NCBI GenBank assembly: GCA_011109175.1
Contig: RDEW01000018.1
Location: forward strand, 184,838-248,837
DNA: 64,000 bases
Direction: 5' to 3'
Source of the DNA: Dicyema japonicum
Taxonomy: Eukaryota; Dicyemida; Rhombozoa; Dicyemidae
Shown here: positions 11,973-22,608 of the stretch, piece after piece
Layout of the letters: the number at the start of each line of letters is the position of its first letter
How positions within the stretch are numbered: position 1 is the stretch's first letter
Notes under the pieces: model-generated
Databases searched by the model: none
What the model saw: the letters and a program-made list of their open reading frames with translations, nothing else
Told to the model about the DNA's origin: nothing
Program-made: the position numbers and the translations under genes

Positions 11973-13106
11973 TTATGCCTTCTTCTTCTTTATCAATTTC
12001 TTTACAAAATTTCTTGGCGTCTTGTTTAGTGTCCCAAATGTACTTCTAAAAACGTTGTGCCAGCCTTCAATGGAGTTATTTGTCCGAGGTAAGTCCTCAT
12101 ATAGATTATCCAGATTATTCCAATAATTAATTGGAAATCTTGGAATTAATCCATTTTCTTGATTTCCGATATAATTGATCAAGAAATATTGATATAATGG
12201 AGTTAGAATCACAGGAAAATCTGATCTCGACACTATCCAATCAAAAGTGTTCTTTACAGTATGTGTAGGAATAAAGGAGAGGCATTTCAACAGTTTTACA
12301 AATCTATCGTTAATTTTAAATCACATTTAACCTATTTATATCTTCATTATTTATGTCGTTGAAAATTCCTAGTTCCAATATTTTTTTATTAATATTTTGT
12401 CCTAGATGGAACATGCAGCAATTTATCCGTGCGTTTGGAAATGATTTTTGAAAAGAGTTTATTGCTCCTTTTTCAAAATCTGAGACAATAACTCTTGGTT
12501 CTAAATCCGGAATGAGACGTTTAATTATTTGAAGCATTGTGTCATATTCATTTTCAGTTTTTGATGTTAAAAGACAGAATATTATTGGAATTACATGGTG
12601 ATTAATTATTACCGATATTGTGAATAATTGCTTCCAAGGAAGAGGGCAGACAGAAAAAGTCCCATCAATAGACCATATTTTATGATTTTTTAATGGTGTC
12701 GTCATTTCAGAATTTAAAAAATAACCATATTTGTCTCAACATCTGAAAAGTTAATCATTAATATACCAATATTTTGGCGAAAACTGTGTCCAAACTGATA
12801 GAATCTATGCCCTCGTAAGGTATACATTAAATTCTCCTCAATATTAAGAACTGAATCATCACTTTCGTGTGGGATACTTTTTCTTGTTCTATTAATCAGT
12901 TGTTCCAGAGAAGAATGAGTCCCTGTCAAAGCAATAGTTGTCAAATTTTGTCCAAGCAGAGAATTATTAATAATCTGTCTAGGACCCATATCACATAAGA
13001 GTGATTTCTGCTTTATGTCCTCCCGTATTAAGGCTCTCTTGACAAATTCACTCCTTGGAAGATGATTATTCACTCCTTGGAAGATGATAGGATCCCTTAA
13101 AATCAA
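11973..13106 (-). pseudogene. MULE transposase, two one-base frame breaks
   Basis: Three overlapping minus-strand frames (13106-12714, 12705-12316, 12290-11973) make one MULE transposase. The DDE core is visible: SIDGTF with the first Asp, VSDFEKGAI with the second, CCMFHLGQN as the C..H box, and TNNSIEGWHN with the Glu region typical of animal MULEs. The N-terminal part (about 130 aa) resembles the segment after a FLYWCH finger; the finger itself is missing and the frame runs into the right TIR. The frame breaks lie in a T run near 12717 and near 12310, and one base at each explains them. The product would be about 370 aa, short for a full MULE transposase. Confidence 0.85.
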
Positions 13107-13421
13107 TTTTTATAAGATTTAAAAAAGATGACTTTTTTACCTAAAGATGTCGAGGACCTTGGTAAAATGTTCCACTTACCCATAGGACTTGTTAAAATCA
13201 CTTTTTATAAGATTTAAAAAAGATGACTTTTTTACCTAAAGATGTCGAGGACCTTGGTAAAATCAATTTTTATAAGATTTAAAAAAGATGACTTTTTTAC
13301 CTAAAGATGTCGTTTCGCTAAAATCTCGTGATGTTTATTGATGAACTTATCCAAAACCTGAAAAAATTAATTGGAGGCCATTTTGAATGGAGGCCATTTT
13401 GAAAGAGGCCATTTTGAATGG
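13107..13421. repeat. Right terminal inverted repeat of the MULE
   Basis: Inverse copies of the left-end units: three copies containing GATGTCGAGGACCTTGG or its truncated form, then the unique TIR stretch, then three copies of GAGGCCATTTTGAA. It is shorter than the left end because it holds fewer tandem units. Confidence 0.85.
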
Positions 13422-13439
13422 ACACGATTTAATCAGATA

Positions 13440-14220
13440 TTGTGAGGATGATTTAGGATTATGGAGGAAGTAGTTACCATATTGGAAGTTGCGATCAAGG
13501 AGTGCAAGGCAAATGTATCAGGATACGACGATATGGTCATGTTCAAAGAAGGACTGGATGCATTGTTTGATGTTCTACAAAAACTGTTTAATGAAAGATT
13601 GGGTTTATTCCACTCTTATGGAGAAGGTCTATAGTGAGGATGATCCCCAATCTAGGGAAATTAAAGAGGGATTCTCTGAGTTATAGGCAAATCAGCAATC
13701 AGCCTGATATGTTCCATTTCTAAGATAATCGAAAGGATTACCTTCAAACGTCTGTGTCGGCATATTGAAAATACTAATTTCTTACTCCCGTCCCATTGGG
13801 GTTTCGCCTAGGAAGATCGTGTGCATACTGTTTCTACCACGGAAATCCAGAAGACCAATAATAGCCGAAGGCATTTAAACTTGTTATGCCTGGACAGTAT
13901 TTGACACGAAGCTCTTTTGGCTCAGCGTCTGTTGACGGATATTCCTAAATACCTGTTTAACTAAATAAGAAATTTCTTAACGGGCAGGGAGTCCTTCGTG
14001 AAAGTTGGAGGAAGTATCTCAGGAGAGATCTCGCTTATCAGAGATGTTCCTCAGGGTTCTGTACAAGTCCAATATTATTCAATATCTTCATGGCTAGTTT
14101 ACCTAAACCACAGAGTCATAACTCTGATATAATAATTCACGAGGATGATATCACCTTGCATCAAGAGCTCAATACTCTCGGAAAGGAGACTGAATATATT
14201 TCTATCATAGAAGACTGATG
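13440..14220 (+). pseudogene. Non-LTR reverse transcriptase fragment
   Basis: Broken frames match the RT at 53.4-54.4 kb: KECKANVSGYDD (about 13498), GVSPRKIVC (fingers), FLTGRESFVKVGGSIS (about 13978-14020) and DVPQGS (about 14045). The 3' tail (14330-14480) repeats the tail found at 15420-15600, so this and the next fragment are two copies of one family lying head to tail. Confidence 0.7.
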
Positions 14221-14639
14221 TAGCAAGAGAGGGTTAAAACTCTTATGGGAAAGTTTAGTGCACTTCCAAGATCAAATCTCTACAGGAGGGGTCGAGATGA
14301 GCGACCATTAAGTTGAGCTTAAGAAAAAGGCTAATGGATGAGTTGACTGAGGAGGAAGACAAACTCCCAACAACAATAAAATGCGTGATCGAGAAGAGGT
14401 TTTCAAGATGATAACCAAAGTCCGAAGCTCGAAGAGGAGAGGAAAAGAGTGAAGTGTCCAAGACTACTGGCAGGACTGAAAAATAATACACTCCCCAACA
14501 TAACTCCTTACCTTCTTTCTAGAAATAAATTTGTTGTTGTTGGAAGTATGCACTCTCAACGTCATCTTTGGACAAAATCACACGAAAAGACTCTACGCCT
14601 TTTACGCAATCGAACAGATCCAAAGCCAAAGAAGTCTAT

Positions 14640-15600
14640 AGTAAGGATGGTACCAAACCAAGAAAATCGAAGAAGGATCCACTGATCTACAGACCAATTA
14701 GTCTTGTATGCTCTATCTAAAAGATTACTGAGCGGGTACCTTCAAAAGATTGTGTCTACATCTCGAAGATAGTCATTTCCTGATACCGCAGCTATGGGGT
14801 TTTCGTCCTCGTGTATGAACTGTTTCCACCAATTGAATTCGGAAAGTGTGAGGGCCATAGATAGCTTGAGACAGCTAGAGGTGTTATGGCTGAATATTTC
14901 TAAGCCGTTCGATATCGTTTGGCATAAAGCACTTCTGGTTCAACTCGTGTTGGTGGGTATTCCGAAGTATCCATTCAATTGGATAAGAGATTTCTTAACC
15001 GGAAGGGAATCCTAAATGTGAAAGTGGGAGGAATTATCTCCAATGGAATCTCGCTTATCAGTGGGTTCCCCGTGGCTCAAGTAGCATGGTTCAAGTTCTC
15101 TGGTGAAAAGTCCAACGCCCTACGAATTAGTCGGGTCAGGAAACAGCTAAAGCAAGATGTGCATTCATTACGCTATTTGGGAGTAGAAATTGACCGGTGT
15201 ATATATGGAAGATATCAAAGTGAGGAGGAAGCTTTCAAACTCTTTCATGTATCGCTATCTACGCGTCAATGAGATATCTTTCTATTTACCTTTTGTGGAA
15301 CAATTTTACCCAATTTACTCTATGAATGTGAGGGATGGTAATTCTCCTCGATAGGGGACAGAATAATATCTTATTTGGAAAAACAAGGAGAGCGGTCATC
15401 AAGTGGTAGTAGAAAAGAGGTTATGCGATGAGCTAGACGAGGAAGAAGACAAACTGCTTAATCCAGTTAAGTGAAAGGTGGAGGAGAGGATCAATTATTT
15501 CATGATGAAACCAATATCCAGAACTCATGTATAACAGTGAAGACTAACTAAGGATAAGAAGGATCTGACGAAGTGTCCAAGCCACGTGGCAGGACTAAGA
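14640..15600 (+). pseudogene. Second copy of the same RT family, head to tail
   Basis: At 14794-15272 frames read GFSSSCMNCFHQLNS, ISKPFDIVWHKALL, WIRDFLTGRES, KVGGIISNGISLIS and LRYLGVEID. This is the same region and spacing as the copy upstream and as the better RT at 53386-54357. The shared 3' tail has an acidic LDEEEDKLLN-like stretch (about 15430-15465). Confidence 0.7.
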
Positions 15601-15659
15601 TACTGGACTAAGATACTTTAAATAAAAGAAAACTATGGCCTGCATGTAGTAAGTACGCA

Positions 15660-15990
15660 ATGGGACTTACCCTTCTGCCGATTTGGCCATTCCCTGTTAC
15701 CAGTCGTCCCTGCAGGTTGCCGTCCCCTGGCAGACTCAATCTGTTAGATGGGGATACTATTCTTGTCGGAGTTGCTCTTCGCTTAGGCTTCGATGTCTGC
15801 TTGGAATATCGATGCGGTGGGATGGTGACAGGAAAGGTCTACATCCGCTGTCACAGTGCCGGGAGATTCCCTCGTCACGTCATGCTAAACCCGACTGTCA
15901 CGAGGGCTATCGAAGACTCCGGGTTTACTTGCCTTCTGGAACCCGCCGGACTTGACAGAGGTGATGGCAAGAAATCGGATTTGTAGAGAT
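15660..15990 (+). pseudogene. RLE-type retrotransposon C-terminal module
   Basis: A 108-codon plus-strand frame reads VGVALRLGFDVCLEYRCGG, HSAGRFPRHVMLNPTVTRAI and LEPAGLDRGDGKKSDL. It carries the Cys-His knuckle and the start of the endonuclease module seen intact at 43931-44362, and is cut off just before the VWD..C motif. Confidence 0.75.
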
Positions 15991-16399
15991 CCAAGAAAGA
16001 AAGGTTAAACCCACTAATTAAGTGATCACAACCTCCAATATCTCCAGAACTCTCTTTGAATCTTCCGTAGCGACCCAACTGCCCTCCAGGAGTGCCTTCT
16101 TTGTGTCTGCTGAGGAATTCTATCGGAGTACACTTATTTATGGTCGATCGGAATTTCTCTGCATGAACCACCCTCTCTCTGATAGGTTTCCTAGGTCCTT
16201 GCAAAAACGTAGAAAACCTTAGCTACTTCTCACACCGCTTTCTCAGAAAGGAGATTGTCGGCTTGCATGATCTGTGTGATTTACACCTGAGAGAGTTTTC
16301 GATCCTTGAAGAGGAAAGGGCAAACCTCCAGGCAGAACAGACATATTCATTTGTCGGCACAATAACTTGAAGGTAGAATTTACTGATACCTTAGGTGGG
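15991..16399. other. Unassigned degenerate sequence
   Basis: Short frames on both strands without recognisable motifs, between two opposite-strand retrotransposon fossils. Confidence 0.35.
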
Positions 16400-17075
16400 A
16401 GGGGGCTCTTTTTTATGATAGCCTTTAGAACGTTTCACTTTCAAAGCCACTTGGTTAACACTTCGCAGTGTGACTCCAAGGATCTTCTGAATTCGCGTAG
16501 AAGAAATAGGAATGTCTCCAAAGAATCCCGACTCCATCCTTAAATATTCTGTTCGAGTGAACTAAGACTTGCATGCAGAAACAGACAACATATTCGGAGA
16601 TAGCCATTCCTGGTTGATGTGTGGCTGAACCACCGCCACAGCCAGGGAAGTAGCATGATGTCTCATGTAAATTCGAATTAAAAGTCCTCGAAACAGAGTC
16701 AAAGGCTTTCTGTATATCGATCGGGATCAAAGTCGTCCGTAAATGTGTTTTCATGTTGAAGCCATCTGTGTTGAACTGAGAGACAAATCACAAATTAGTC
16801 GTTGTAGAAAGATTTGCTCTGAAGCCATACTGAAATTTGGGCTTTGGCAGAGCAGGGTAGATTAACATTAATACCAGCTTCTCCAACACTTTTGACATGG
16901 AAACGGATTGTCTTTTGGTTTTCCAGACTTGAGAATTGGTGTAATCAAGGAATTCTTCCATATGTTTGGTATTGTATGGGAATTGATAAAATAGTTGTAT
17001 AACCTGTGCCTGAGGTTTTATGTGCTTGAGGTGAATAGCACAGACACCGTCAGAATCACAGGCAAGGGTTAACAA
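16400..17075 (-). pseudogene. Non-LTR reverse transcriptase fragment
   Basis: On the minus strand, SKVLEKLVLMLIYPALP and KFQYGFRANLSTTTNL (16900-16790) give RT blocks 2-3, and IPIDIQKAFDSVSRT (16720-16680) gives the first catalytic Asp block. Downstream the sequence loses frame. Same Jockey/I-like group. Confidence 0.75.
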
Positions 17076-17397
17076 CTTAATGACTTGTCCATATCACGGA
17101 GAGTAAAGAAGGTAGATATGACTTGTATTGTAGACCATATCGTTCGAATAAAATATAAATGTCCCAAAAATGTCTATTTAACTCGAACATCTTAAATGGA
17201 AACATTGATTTCTCCGTTCTTAGGCAACCGACATAATCTATATCAACAGTATCTTGATGAACCATCGGGAGGAAGTGTGATGTACTTTCCCACACTTCCA
17301 GATACAGAACAACCCGGGTCCTTAAACCCCCATCCTGGTTAGGACCATTTGCTCTTGTTATGATTATTTGGTTAAGAAATGTATAGAAACGCTTACC
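17076..17397. other. Unassigned sequence
   Basis: A 124-codon minus-strand frame covers 17077-17451 with no motif that I recognise. It overlaps the tandem duplication that follows and may be a retrotransposon part. Confidence 0.35.
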
Positions 17398-17507
17398 AAG
17401 AGCTCCAAGACAACCGGTTTTGAGACCACAATTGGGGTTTGGCAAAAGCAACTAGAGCTCCAAGACAACTGGTCTTGAGACCGCAATTGAGTTTGGCGAA
17501 AATGAAA
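17398..17507. repeat. Tandem duplication of about 55 bp
   Basis: Two adjacent units both begin AGAGCTCCAAGACAAC and share GAGACC(A/G)CAATTG further on. They differ at several positions, so the duplication is old. Confidence 0.7.
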
Positions 17508-17921
17508 CTAACAAATAGTTTCATCCAACCAACTGGATTACTCAATCAGTCTCCCATATCCATATCTACAGACACATTAGTCACCTACCACGGAAAAAAC
17601 AGCTCACAACTGTAGCGAACAGAACCAAATTTTCTCCATAATTAAGCAACTACCAACCAATTCGCTTGGTATGGGCAACAGGAAAACACGAGGCCACCAC
17701 TCTGATTGTTTAACACAATCTCAACGTTCTACATAAAATAGGCGACATTAAAAACCCAGACTAATACACTAAAACACAGGAATATTAGAAATCATCAAAT
17801 TTGATTGAGCGGTCCATTATTCCGCCTAAAGTAAACAAACCACTAACCTCGTCTGAAATCCATCAGAATTCCTCCTAAACAACTCAGTCACAATCAATAC
17901 ATCACTCTAAACATAAAAGAG
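17508..17921. other. AC-rich spacer without a gene
   Basis: A base composition rich in A and C on this strand, with no long frames. It lies 3' of the SR-protein gene and may hold its 3' UTR. Confidence 0.4.
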
Positions 17922-18592
17922 CTAGCGCCAACCTCTTATACTGACCCTGTCTACCTTCATAGTATCGTCTACACTCATAAAACAACCATTACCGATTCTC
18001 GACCAGCCAAAATTCCTACAAAATCACCATAACAATCACCTTTGTAGATTGTAACAGTCACGTGCAAAATGTCCTCGGTCTCCGCAGCTATAACACCTCA
18101 TTTTGGGATCAAAATGTCCCCTTCTCTACCCTTCGTCCTGGGCCTCGCCATAGTCACTTTAATAGTGCTCCCTTTCAGCACACTAACCATTATAAAACAG
18201 TCTACTATTCGTCTAGGCTGATCATGGCTTCCTTAGCGTCCTCTTCATACTTGAAAATGACAAATCCAAAGCAGGGGGACGTTCGAGCGACCCAAACGTC
18301 TTCCACATCGCCGTAGACTTTGAAAATGGCAGATAGGTCCCTTTCTGTGGTTCGGGGAGAAAGATCTGCGATGTGAAGCCTGTTTTGAAGCTCCAAAGAG
18401 TCGGCTGGTGAGGGAGAACGGTCACGAAGACGTTTCTTTGAATCGAGTTCCGAATTTAGAGAGGGCAGCCCCCGTTTGTCGGTAGATTCAGCTTTCCCTT
18501 CGATTGGAGAAGGCGATCGAGATTTAATCACAACTAAAAGTTATTATAATGACGAAGTTTGAGGTTTAGTAAAACTTACTGTTGTCAGCCAT
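17922..18592 (-). CDS. SR splicing factor with RRM and CCHC zinc knuckle (SRSF7/9G8-like)
   Basis: A nuclear RNA-binding splicing factor by family. ATG at 18592, reading leftwards. Exon 1 is 13 nt (18592-18580), intron 18534-18579 (46 nt, GTAAG), exon 2 18533-18206, intron 18183-18205 (23 nt), exon 3 18182-18040, intron 18016-18039 (24 nt), then two short exons with a proposed intron at 17969-17992 (24 nt). The N-terminus has SRSPSP and RDRSPSP (RS-like). The RRM (about residues 54-125) shows LHIADL (RNP2), VWVARTSPCFGFVIF (RNP1, as in SRSF3/7), and after the 23-nt intron VLKGSTIKVTMARPR. The knuckle is CYSCGDRGHFARDC. One base is missing in the CCCC (GGGG on the coding strand) at 18118-18121 between RRM and knuckle. 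The family usually has its RS domain after the knuckle; here it is before the RRM and the C-terminus is short. The last exon is uncertain. It is divergent from LRRC23. Confidence 0.8.
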
Positions 18593-18731
18593 CACCACGT
18601 TTCAAATGTTTCAATTAATTTTAAATAATAAATAATTATTAATAAATTGTATATTATTTAAATAACTTGAATTCATTTTTAAAGATTTTACTTTAAGTTT
18701 AATATTTAAATTTAGTTTCTTAGATACACGA
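18593..18731. promoter_or_regulatory. 139-bp spacer between divergent start codons, probable shared promoter
   Basis: The start codons of the SR-protein gene (minus, 18592) and LRRC23 (plus, 18732) are only 139 bp apart. The spacer is very AT-rich (18605-18720) with TATTTAAATA-like sequence, so both promoters and 5' UTRs must fit inside it. This is inferred from gene positions; no transcript ends are known. Confidence 0.6.
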
Positions 18732-19960
18732 ATGGCGACCGACACACAAGACGAAAATGTTGATTTGGACAATTTGAACGGTTTTTTTATTTGGTTAATT
18801 TTAAGGTAACTTAGACTCTGAGGAATCGAAGGAGGACGAGGAAGAGGAGGAGCCTGAAGCAGAACCTGAGGCTGAAGAAGATGAAGAGGAGGTTTTACTG
18901 TAAACTTATTTGAAGGAGGACGCAGTTCCCCTCACTGCCTCCATTGTGGCGGAAGGTCTGTCCCTAGTTAGCAAGGTTTCTGATGGATTCGCTCACGCCT
19001 ATGTGCGACTGTCTCTGAAGGAGAGGTCTCTTCGGCTTAATTTGCAGGGAACTATCGAATATCGATGCCATCAAACAGTTTATTTACCTACGATATGTGG
19101 ATTTGTCGAATAATTACATTAAAAGTCTTCAGCCCTTGGAGAACTTGACTACCATTCTGGTGCTGAAGGTCGACAGTAACAAAATTCAAACTGTGGATCT
19201 ACCAGAAATGCGGTTCCTTCAGATTTTGAGTTTAAATAACAACAAATTGAAATCCCTTAACGGAATGAATTTCCCACTTTTGGAACAACTCAGCGTCAAC
19301 GGTTTTAATTTTTATTTTTTGATTAAATTAATAAAAAATTTTAATTTTTATAAATTATTTATAATTTAATAATAAATCATAGAAAATGACATCACTGACA
19401 TTTCCGGCCTTGATCCTGACGTTTTTTCGAACTTACACACTCTAGAGGTGCGGGGAACAAAATCAAGTCTACCAAAAGCCTAAACCTGCCGAATCTGAAG
19501 CACCTTTACTTAGTCTTTGTAAAATTTATGCTAGGCTGAAAACAAAATTACAGAGTTGGCAGGACTAAGCAACTTGACATCTCTCCAAACCCTCCATCTG
19601 AGGAACAACACGACTTTAAATAACCTCGATGGTCTCTCGGAGTCCAACACTTCCTTAAAAATTCTAAATTTAAGGTTTTATGGAATTTATGTTTTCCAGG
19701 TCTACTGAAATCTCCAATTTCGCGGAAATAGTAAAATTGGGGGCAATTCAGAGCTTAAACAAATTGAGTTTAGTAGGTTTGTATTCCTAAATATTGAAGA
19801 CACCCCGATTGCTAGTGAGGGAAATTACCGAGTGGAGGTGTTGTCATATATAAAGAGTCTCACTAAGCTGGACAAGGAAGAAATCACGGAGGAGGAGATC
19901 ACCGAAGCTCACGAAATCATTAGACAGAGATCTGAGGAGGATAATTCTATTGAAGTTTAA
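18732..19960 (+). CDS. LRRC23: Leucine-rich repeat-containing protein 23 (axonemal radial spoke protein)
   Basis: LRRC23 is a leucine-rich radial-spoke protein of motile cilia and flagella. Eight exons give 335 aa: an acidic Glu-rich N-terminus, then VAEGLSLVSKVSDGFAHAYV and LRYVDLSNNYIKSL, which are family hallmarks, then about eight LRRs (LSLNNNKLKSLNGM, LEVRGNKIKS, LAGLSNLTSLQTLHLRNN), and a C-terminal LTKLDKEEITEEE cap. Exons: 18732-18780, 18806-18891, 18916-19025, 19048-19301, 19383-19512, 19535-19674, 19700-19776, 19800-19960. The introns are 25, 24, 22, 81, 22, 25 and 23 nt; all are GT..AG and each restores the LRR frame. One base is missing in the GGGG at 19452-19455 (LEVRGN), the only break. 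Vertebrate orthologues are about 340 aa, so this is full length. A ciliary gene fits a ciliated animal. Confidence 0.93.
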
Positions 19961-20289
19961 TGATTTCACGTTCCTTTAGACGCCAAACGCTAAAGAATAG
20001 AATCGAATAACTCTGACTAATCTTAAATATTGATTTCTCATTTGAGTTCATTGAGTCACTTTTTTGCGTAAAATAACTCTTCAACTGTAACCACCATGGA
20101 TCGGCTTAATAGACCTCATATTACGGGAAAATGCCATGAAGACTTATGGGGGCGTTTAGTTTTAGTATTCCGTGGTCAGTGAGCAAAATCAGATGTTCAG
20201 TTTTATAAAATGGAAATCTCAGTGCAAAACAGTAGCTCTCCCAATATATGGGAATGGAATTTCAAGGGGTAGTTTCAGGTTGGCCTTAA
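19961..20289. other. Spacer downstream of LRRC23
   Basis: Probably holds the LRRC23 3' UTR (AATAAC and TAAATA stretches near 20005-20075). No coding signal. Confidence 0.4.
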
Positions 20290-20490
20290 AGTTCTACTAA
20301 TAATCAACACTATGTCTTCTCCACTTTGCCCACCATGCCTTTTTGATGTCCAGGATACGGGGCACCTCTTCTCTTGTCCGGGTTCTGAACAGAACCAAAT
20401 AAGCCTGTCAGATCTCTGGGATCGTCCGACTGTGAAGTTCTAGCTAGCCATCGATTTTTTTCACTCGAAGAAATCGGGGTAAATAAATAT
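20290..20490 (+). pseudogene. Non-LTR ORF2 C-terminal zinc motif
   Basis: The plus strand reads CPPCLFDVQDTGHLFSCP (about 20330-20385), the CxxC...H...C box near the end of Jockey-superfamily ORF2, then DLWDRP (about 20410-20430). The tail with CACTCGAAG and GGGGTAAA (20460-20480) recurs at 29329-29415, showing a shared 3' end. Confidence 0.65.
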
Positions 20491-20499
20491 ATTCATCAA

Positions 20500-20640
20500 T
20501 CAAAGGATCAACTTGATTTCACGCACGTCATGACTTCTGAGTGTGGGCAGAAGTCCCAGGCTATTGAGAAAAGACAGAGTTCTTCTTTACTCCTCAAGTT
20601 GTTTCGAGAGTAATCGCACGGAATGGGATTTCGTCGAGGA
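20500..20640 (-). pseudogene. RLE-type C-terminal fragment
   Basis: The minus-strand reading resembles the FLRILGCLTTFRSHEV segment at 31.0-31.2 kb and FLKKMRRLATFKNHDV at 37.05 kb. It is the same short piece of the RLE-family C-terminus, heavily decayed. Confidence 0.45.
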
Positions 20641-20809
20641 GTCTTTGTTATTTCTTTCCTTTAGCCTTCTCCGCATTTTCTGTTTCGGATAATGCCTTTA
20701 CTGTACTCCTAGTGATGTTAGTAGGAGATTGGGAGTTGATACAGGTGGTCATCCTAGTAACTTCTCCAACCTAAAATTATAGTTCCTTCCGGAGATTTTC
20801 GTTACATAG

Positions 20810-20915
20810 AAAAATTCTTCCATTGCATGGTGTTTGTTCACCCATCTGTAGAATATGTCCAAAAAGGCGCCAGCGGGCTTCAAGTACGTTTAGACTTGTT
20901 GGTGCACAATCAGTC
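20810..20915 (-). pseudogene. CR1/RTE-like C-terminal fragment
   Basis: This is the reverse complement of the sequence at 8768-8830: on the minus strand it encodes LEARWRLFGHIL. About 100 bp of near-match, truncated on both sides. Confidence 0.65.
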
Positions 20916-22136
20916 AGTCTGTATAATTAATTGTTTGAGATTTTCGTTGGCCAAGAGTATCCAAGGAGTTTTATTAGCTGGCCTCTGTGAAACAAGTCGA
21001 GTTGTTCCATGTCTTTCTTTGATGTTCCCAAAGTACCTGCGTTCCACATGAGGACAGGTCGACAAATCCATTACATAACCGCATCTTGTTTTTCGTCTTT
21101 CCTATAAAATTGTAATTTAAGACTAATATTCACTTTCTTAATCCTGTTTTAGCTGAGACTCGTATTTATCGACTTTGAAGGTTAAAATTACCAGGAACCC
21201 TGTTGAGTAACGCTGACATAATCTAATTTTCGTTGAAATAATAAAATAACTTTACGGGCTTACTGAGTTTCCTGAACTACTTTAATTCAAAACAAACATA
21301 AAAAAAACATAAAAATTATGTATTTATTATTGATTACATGAATTATCATAACAATGTAAAATTTACTCAAAATAATCAATTTTGTCTGAGGGCCAATTCT
21401 AACATAGAATGGCTATTTGAGTTTCCTGCAAAGTGGCATTTCAAAATTCGGTGGTACAATTCTAATGGTCTTTTCGGTCTTCTTTCTAATGAAAGGACTT
21501 GAGTGTCGGAAGTGCCATCAACAATTAAAAAATATCAATTTGCACTCGAAATAATTATTAATGCACTTTCATTACGCCATGGTCACGACAAAGCGTGTGC
21601 AACCTGGGAAACTAACAACAATGTTATCCCCCTCCACATGTTCCTCCTACCAGAAAGCTCCCAATGTGAGCATCTCCCTCTATGAAACGCCTCCTACTCT
21701 ATTGGAGATTCCCGTCCAAGACTATCGGTGTAATCATCCTTGGTCCTCACTGAATCGGGGAGCGTCTGAGAAGTCCCCCATGGCCACGTTAGCTGGGCTA
21801 TATTGTACCAAAAAAAGTCTTTTCAAATATATAATTTATGTTTGCATTAATTTTTAGTAAAATAAAGTACAAATTAATGCATTTTTTAAAAACAATAAAT
21901 TCATGTTTAATGCAGGTTTAACAAAACTAAATTATCAAAATAACTGCTTAATGATAGAGTAACGACTAATATTAACACTAATTTTATGATTCTTACTTAT
22001 TTAATTAATGGATTGATTACTTTTTAATTATAATGTAGGTCGCCATAGGTCAATAAATAAAGGATAAATTGTATGCTGTGGTACATTTTATCAATGAAAA
22101 CTAAAAAGGCTTATAGTCCCCATATTTGTCGCCTTA
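20916..22136. other. No firm gene; possible fragments
   Basis: 21503-21857 (+) holds two overlapping open frames without motifs. The opposite strand has a short stretch reading EEHVEGDNIVVSFPGCTRF (about 21640-21580) that looks protein-like but could not be extended with plausible introns. From 21800 the sequence is AT-rich. Confidence 0.35.
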
Positions 22137-22310
22137 TCCTCAGACAGGAACTCTTCTTAGGGGGACAACATATAAGCCTGTCAGTTTACAATTTGAGTTC
22201 CATCTTGCTCCGATCCAAGCGTACTTTGTAGTTTTGTCTTCAGACAGGAACTCTTCTTAGGAGACAACACATCTGCCCACCAGTTCCCGATTTGAGTTGC
22301 ATCTTGGTTT
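22137..22310. repeat. Diverged direct repeat of about 100 bp
   Basis: The block beginning CAGACAGGAACTCTTCTTAG occurs at about 22140 and again at about 22242. Both copies are followed by GACAACA and then by TTTGAGTT(C/G)CATCTTG. It lies 300 bp upstream of the protocadherin start, so a regulatory role is possible but untested. Confidence 0.75.
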
Positions 22311-22608
22311 GTAGACAGCTGAATTTTCGAGGATCAATTATTTCTAATAGATTTTAATTTATATGCAGAATTATTTCAACATTATAATAATTAAATTCAA
22401 TGTCAGAATAGCAATTAATTTGACGAAAGAAACAAAACTCTTAACTGGTAATCAATCCGAGTGATTAATTGGGTAAAATTCAAAGTGAAATGGCCCATTG
22501 TCATGCTGTCAAAATTGTTATCGGCGTCCAGCGCCTTGATACTTTAGAATACGCATTCCACTAACGTTTGCGTGCTTCTTATTAATTCTGTCTGCCGGAA
22601 ACAAACAA

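Larger units (their letters stand above)
11202..13421 (-). mobile_element. Mutator-like (MULE) DNA transposon with tandem-repeat terminal inverted repeats
   Basis: The element starts and ends with CCATTCAAAATGGCC and its reverse complement. Inside each end comes a copy-number-variable block of the same 14-15-bp unit, then a stretch with CAGGTTTTGGATAAGTTCAT, then tandem copies of a unit containing TTACCAAGGTCCTCGACATC: five at the left (starts near 11349, 11413, 11507, 11602, 11697) and three at the right in inverse orientation (13120-13320). A transposase lies between on the minus strand. I could not find a matching target-site duplication. Confidence 0.85.

Noticed and set aside
17077-17451. 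A 124-codon minus-strand frame as a host gene
   Set aside because: No motif, it overlaps an old tandem duplication and abuts an RT fossil. Not enough to call a gene.
21503-21857. Plus-strand frames and a protein-like minus-strand stretch near 21.6 kb
   Set aside because: No intron chain restored a longer frame and no family was recognised. Kept only as a note in the spacer entry.
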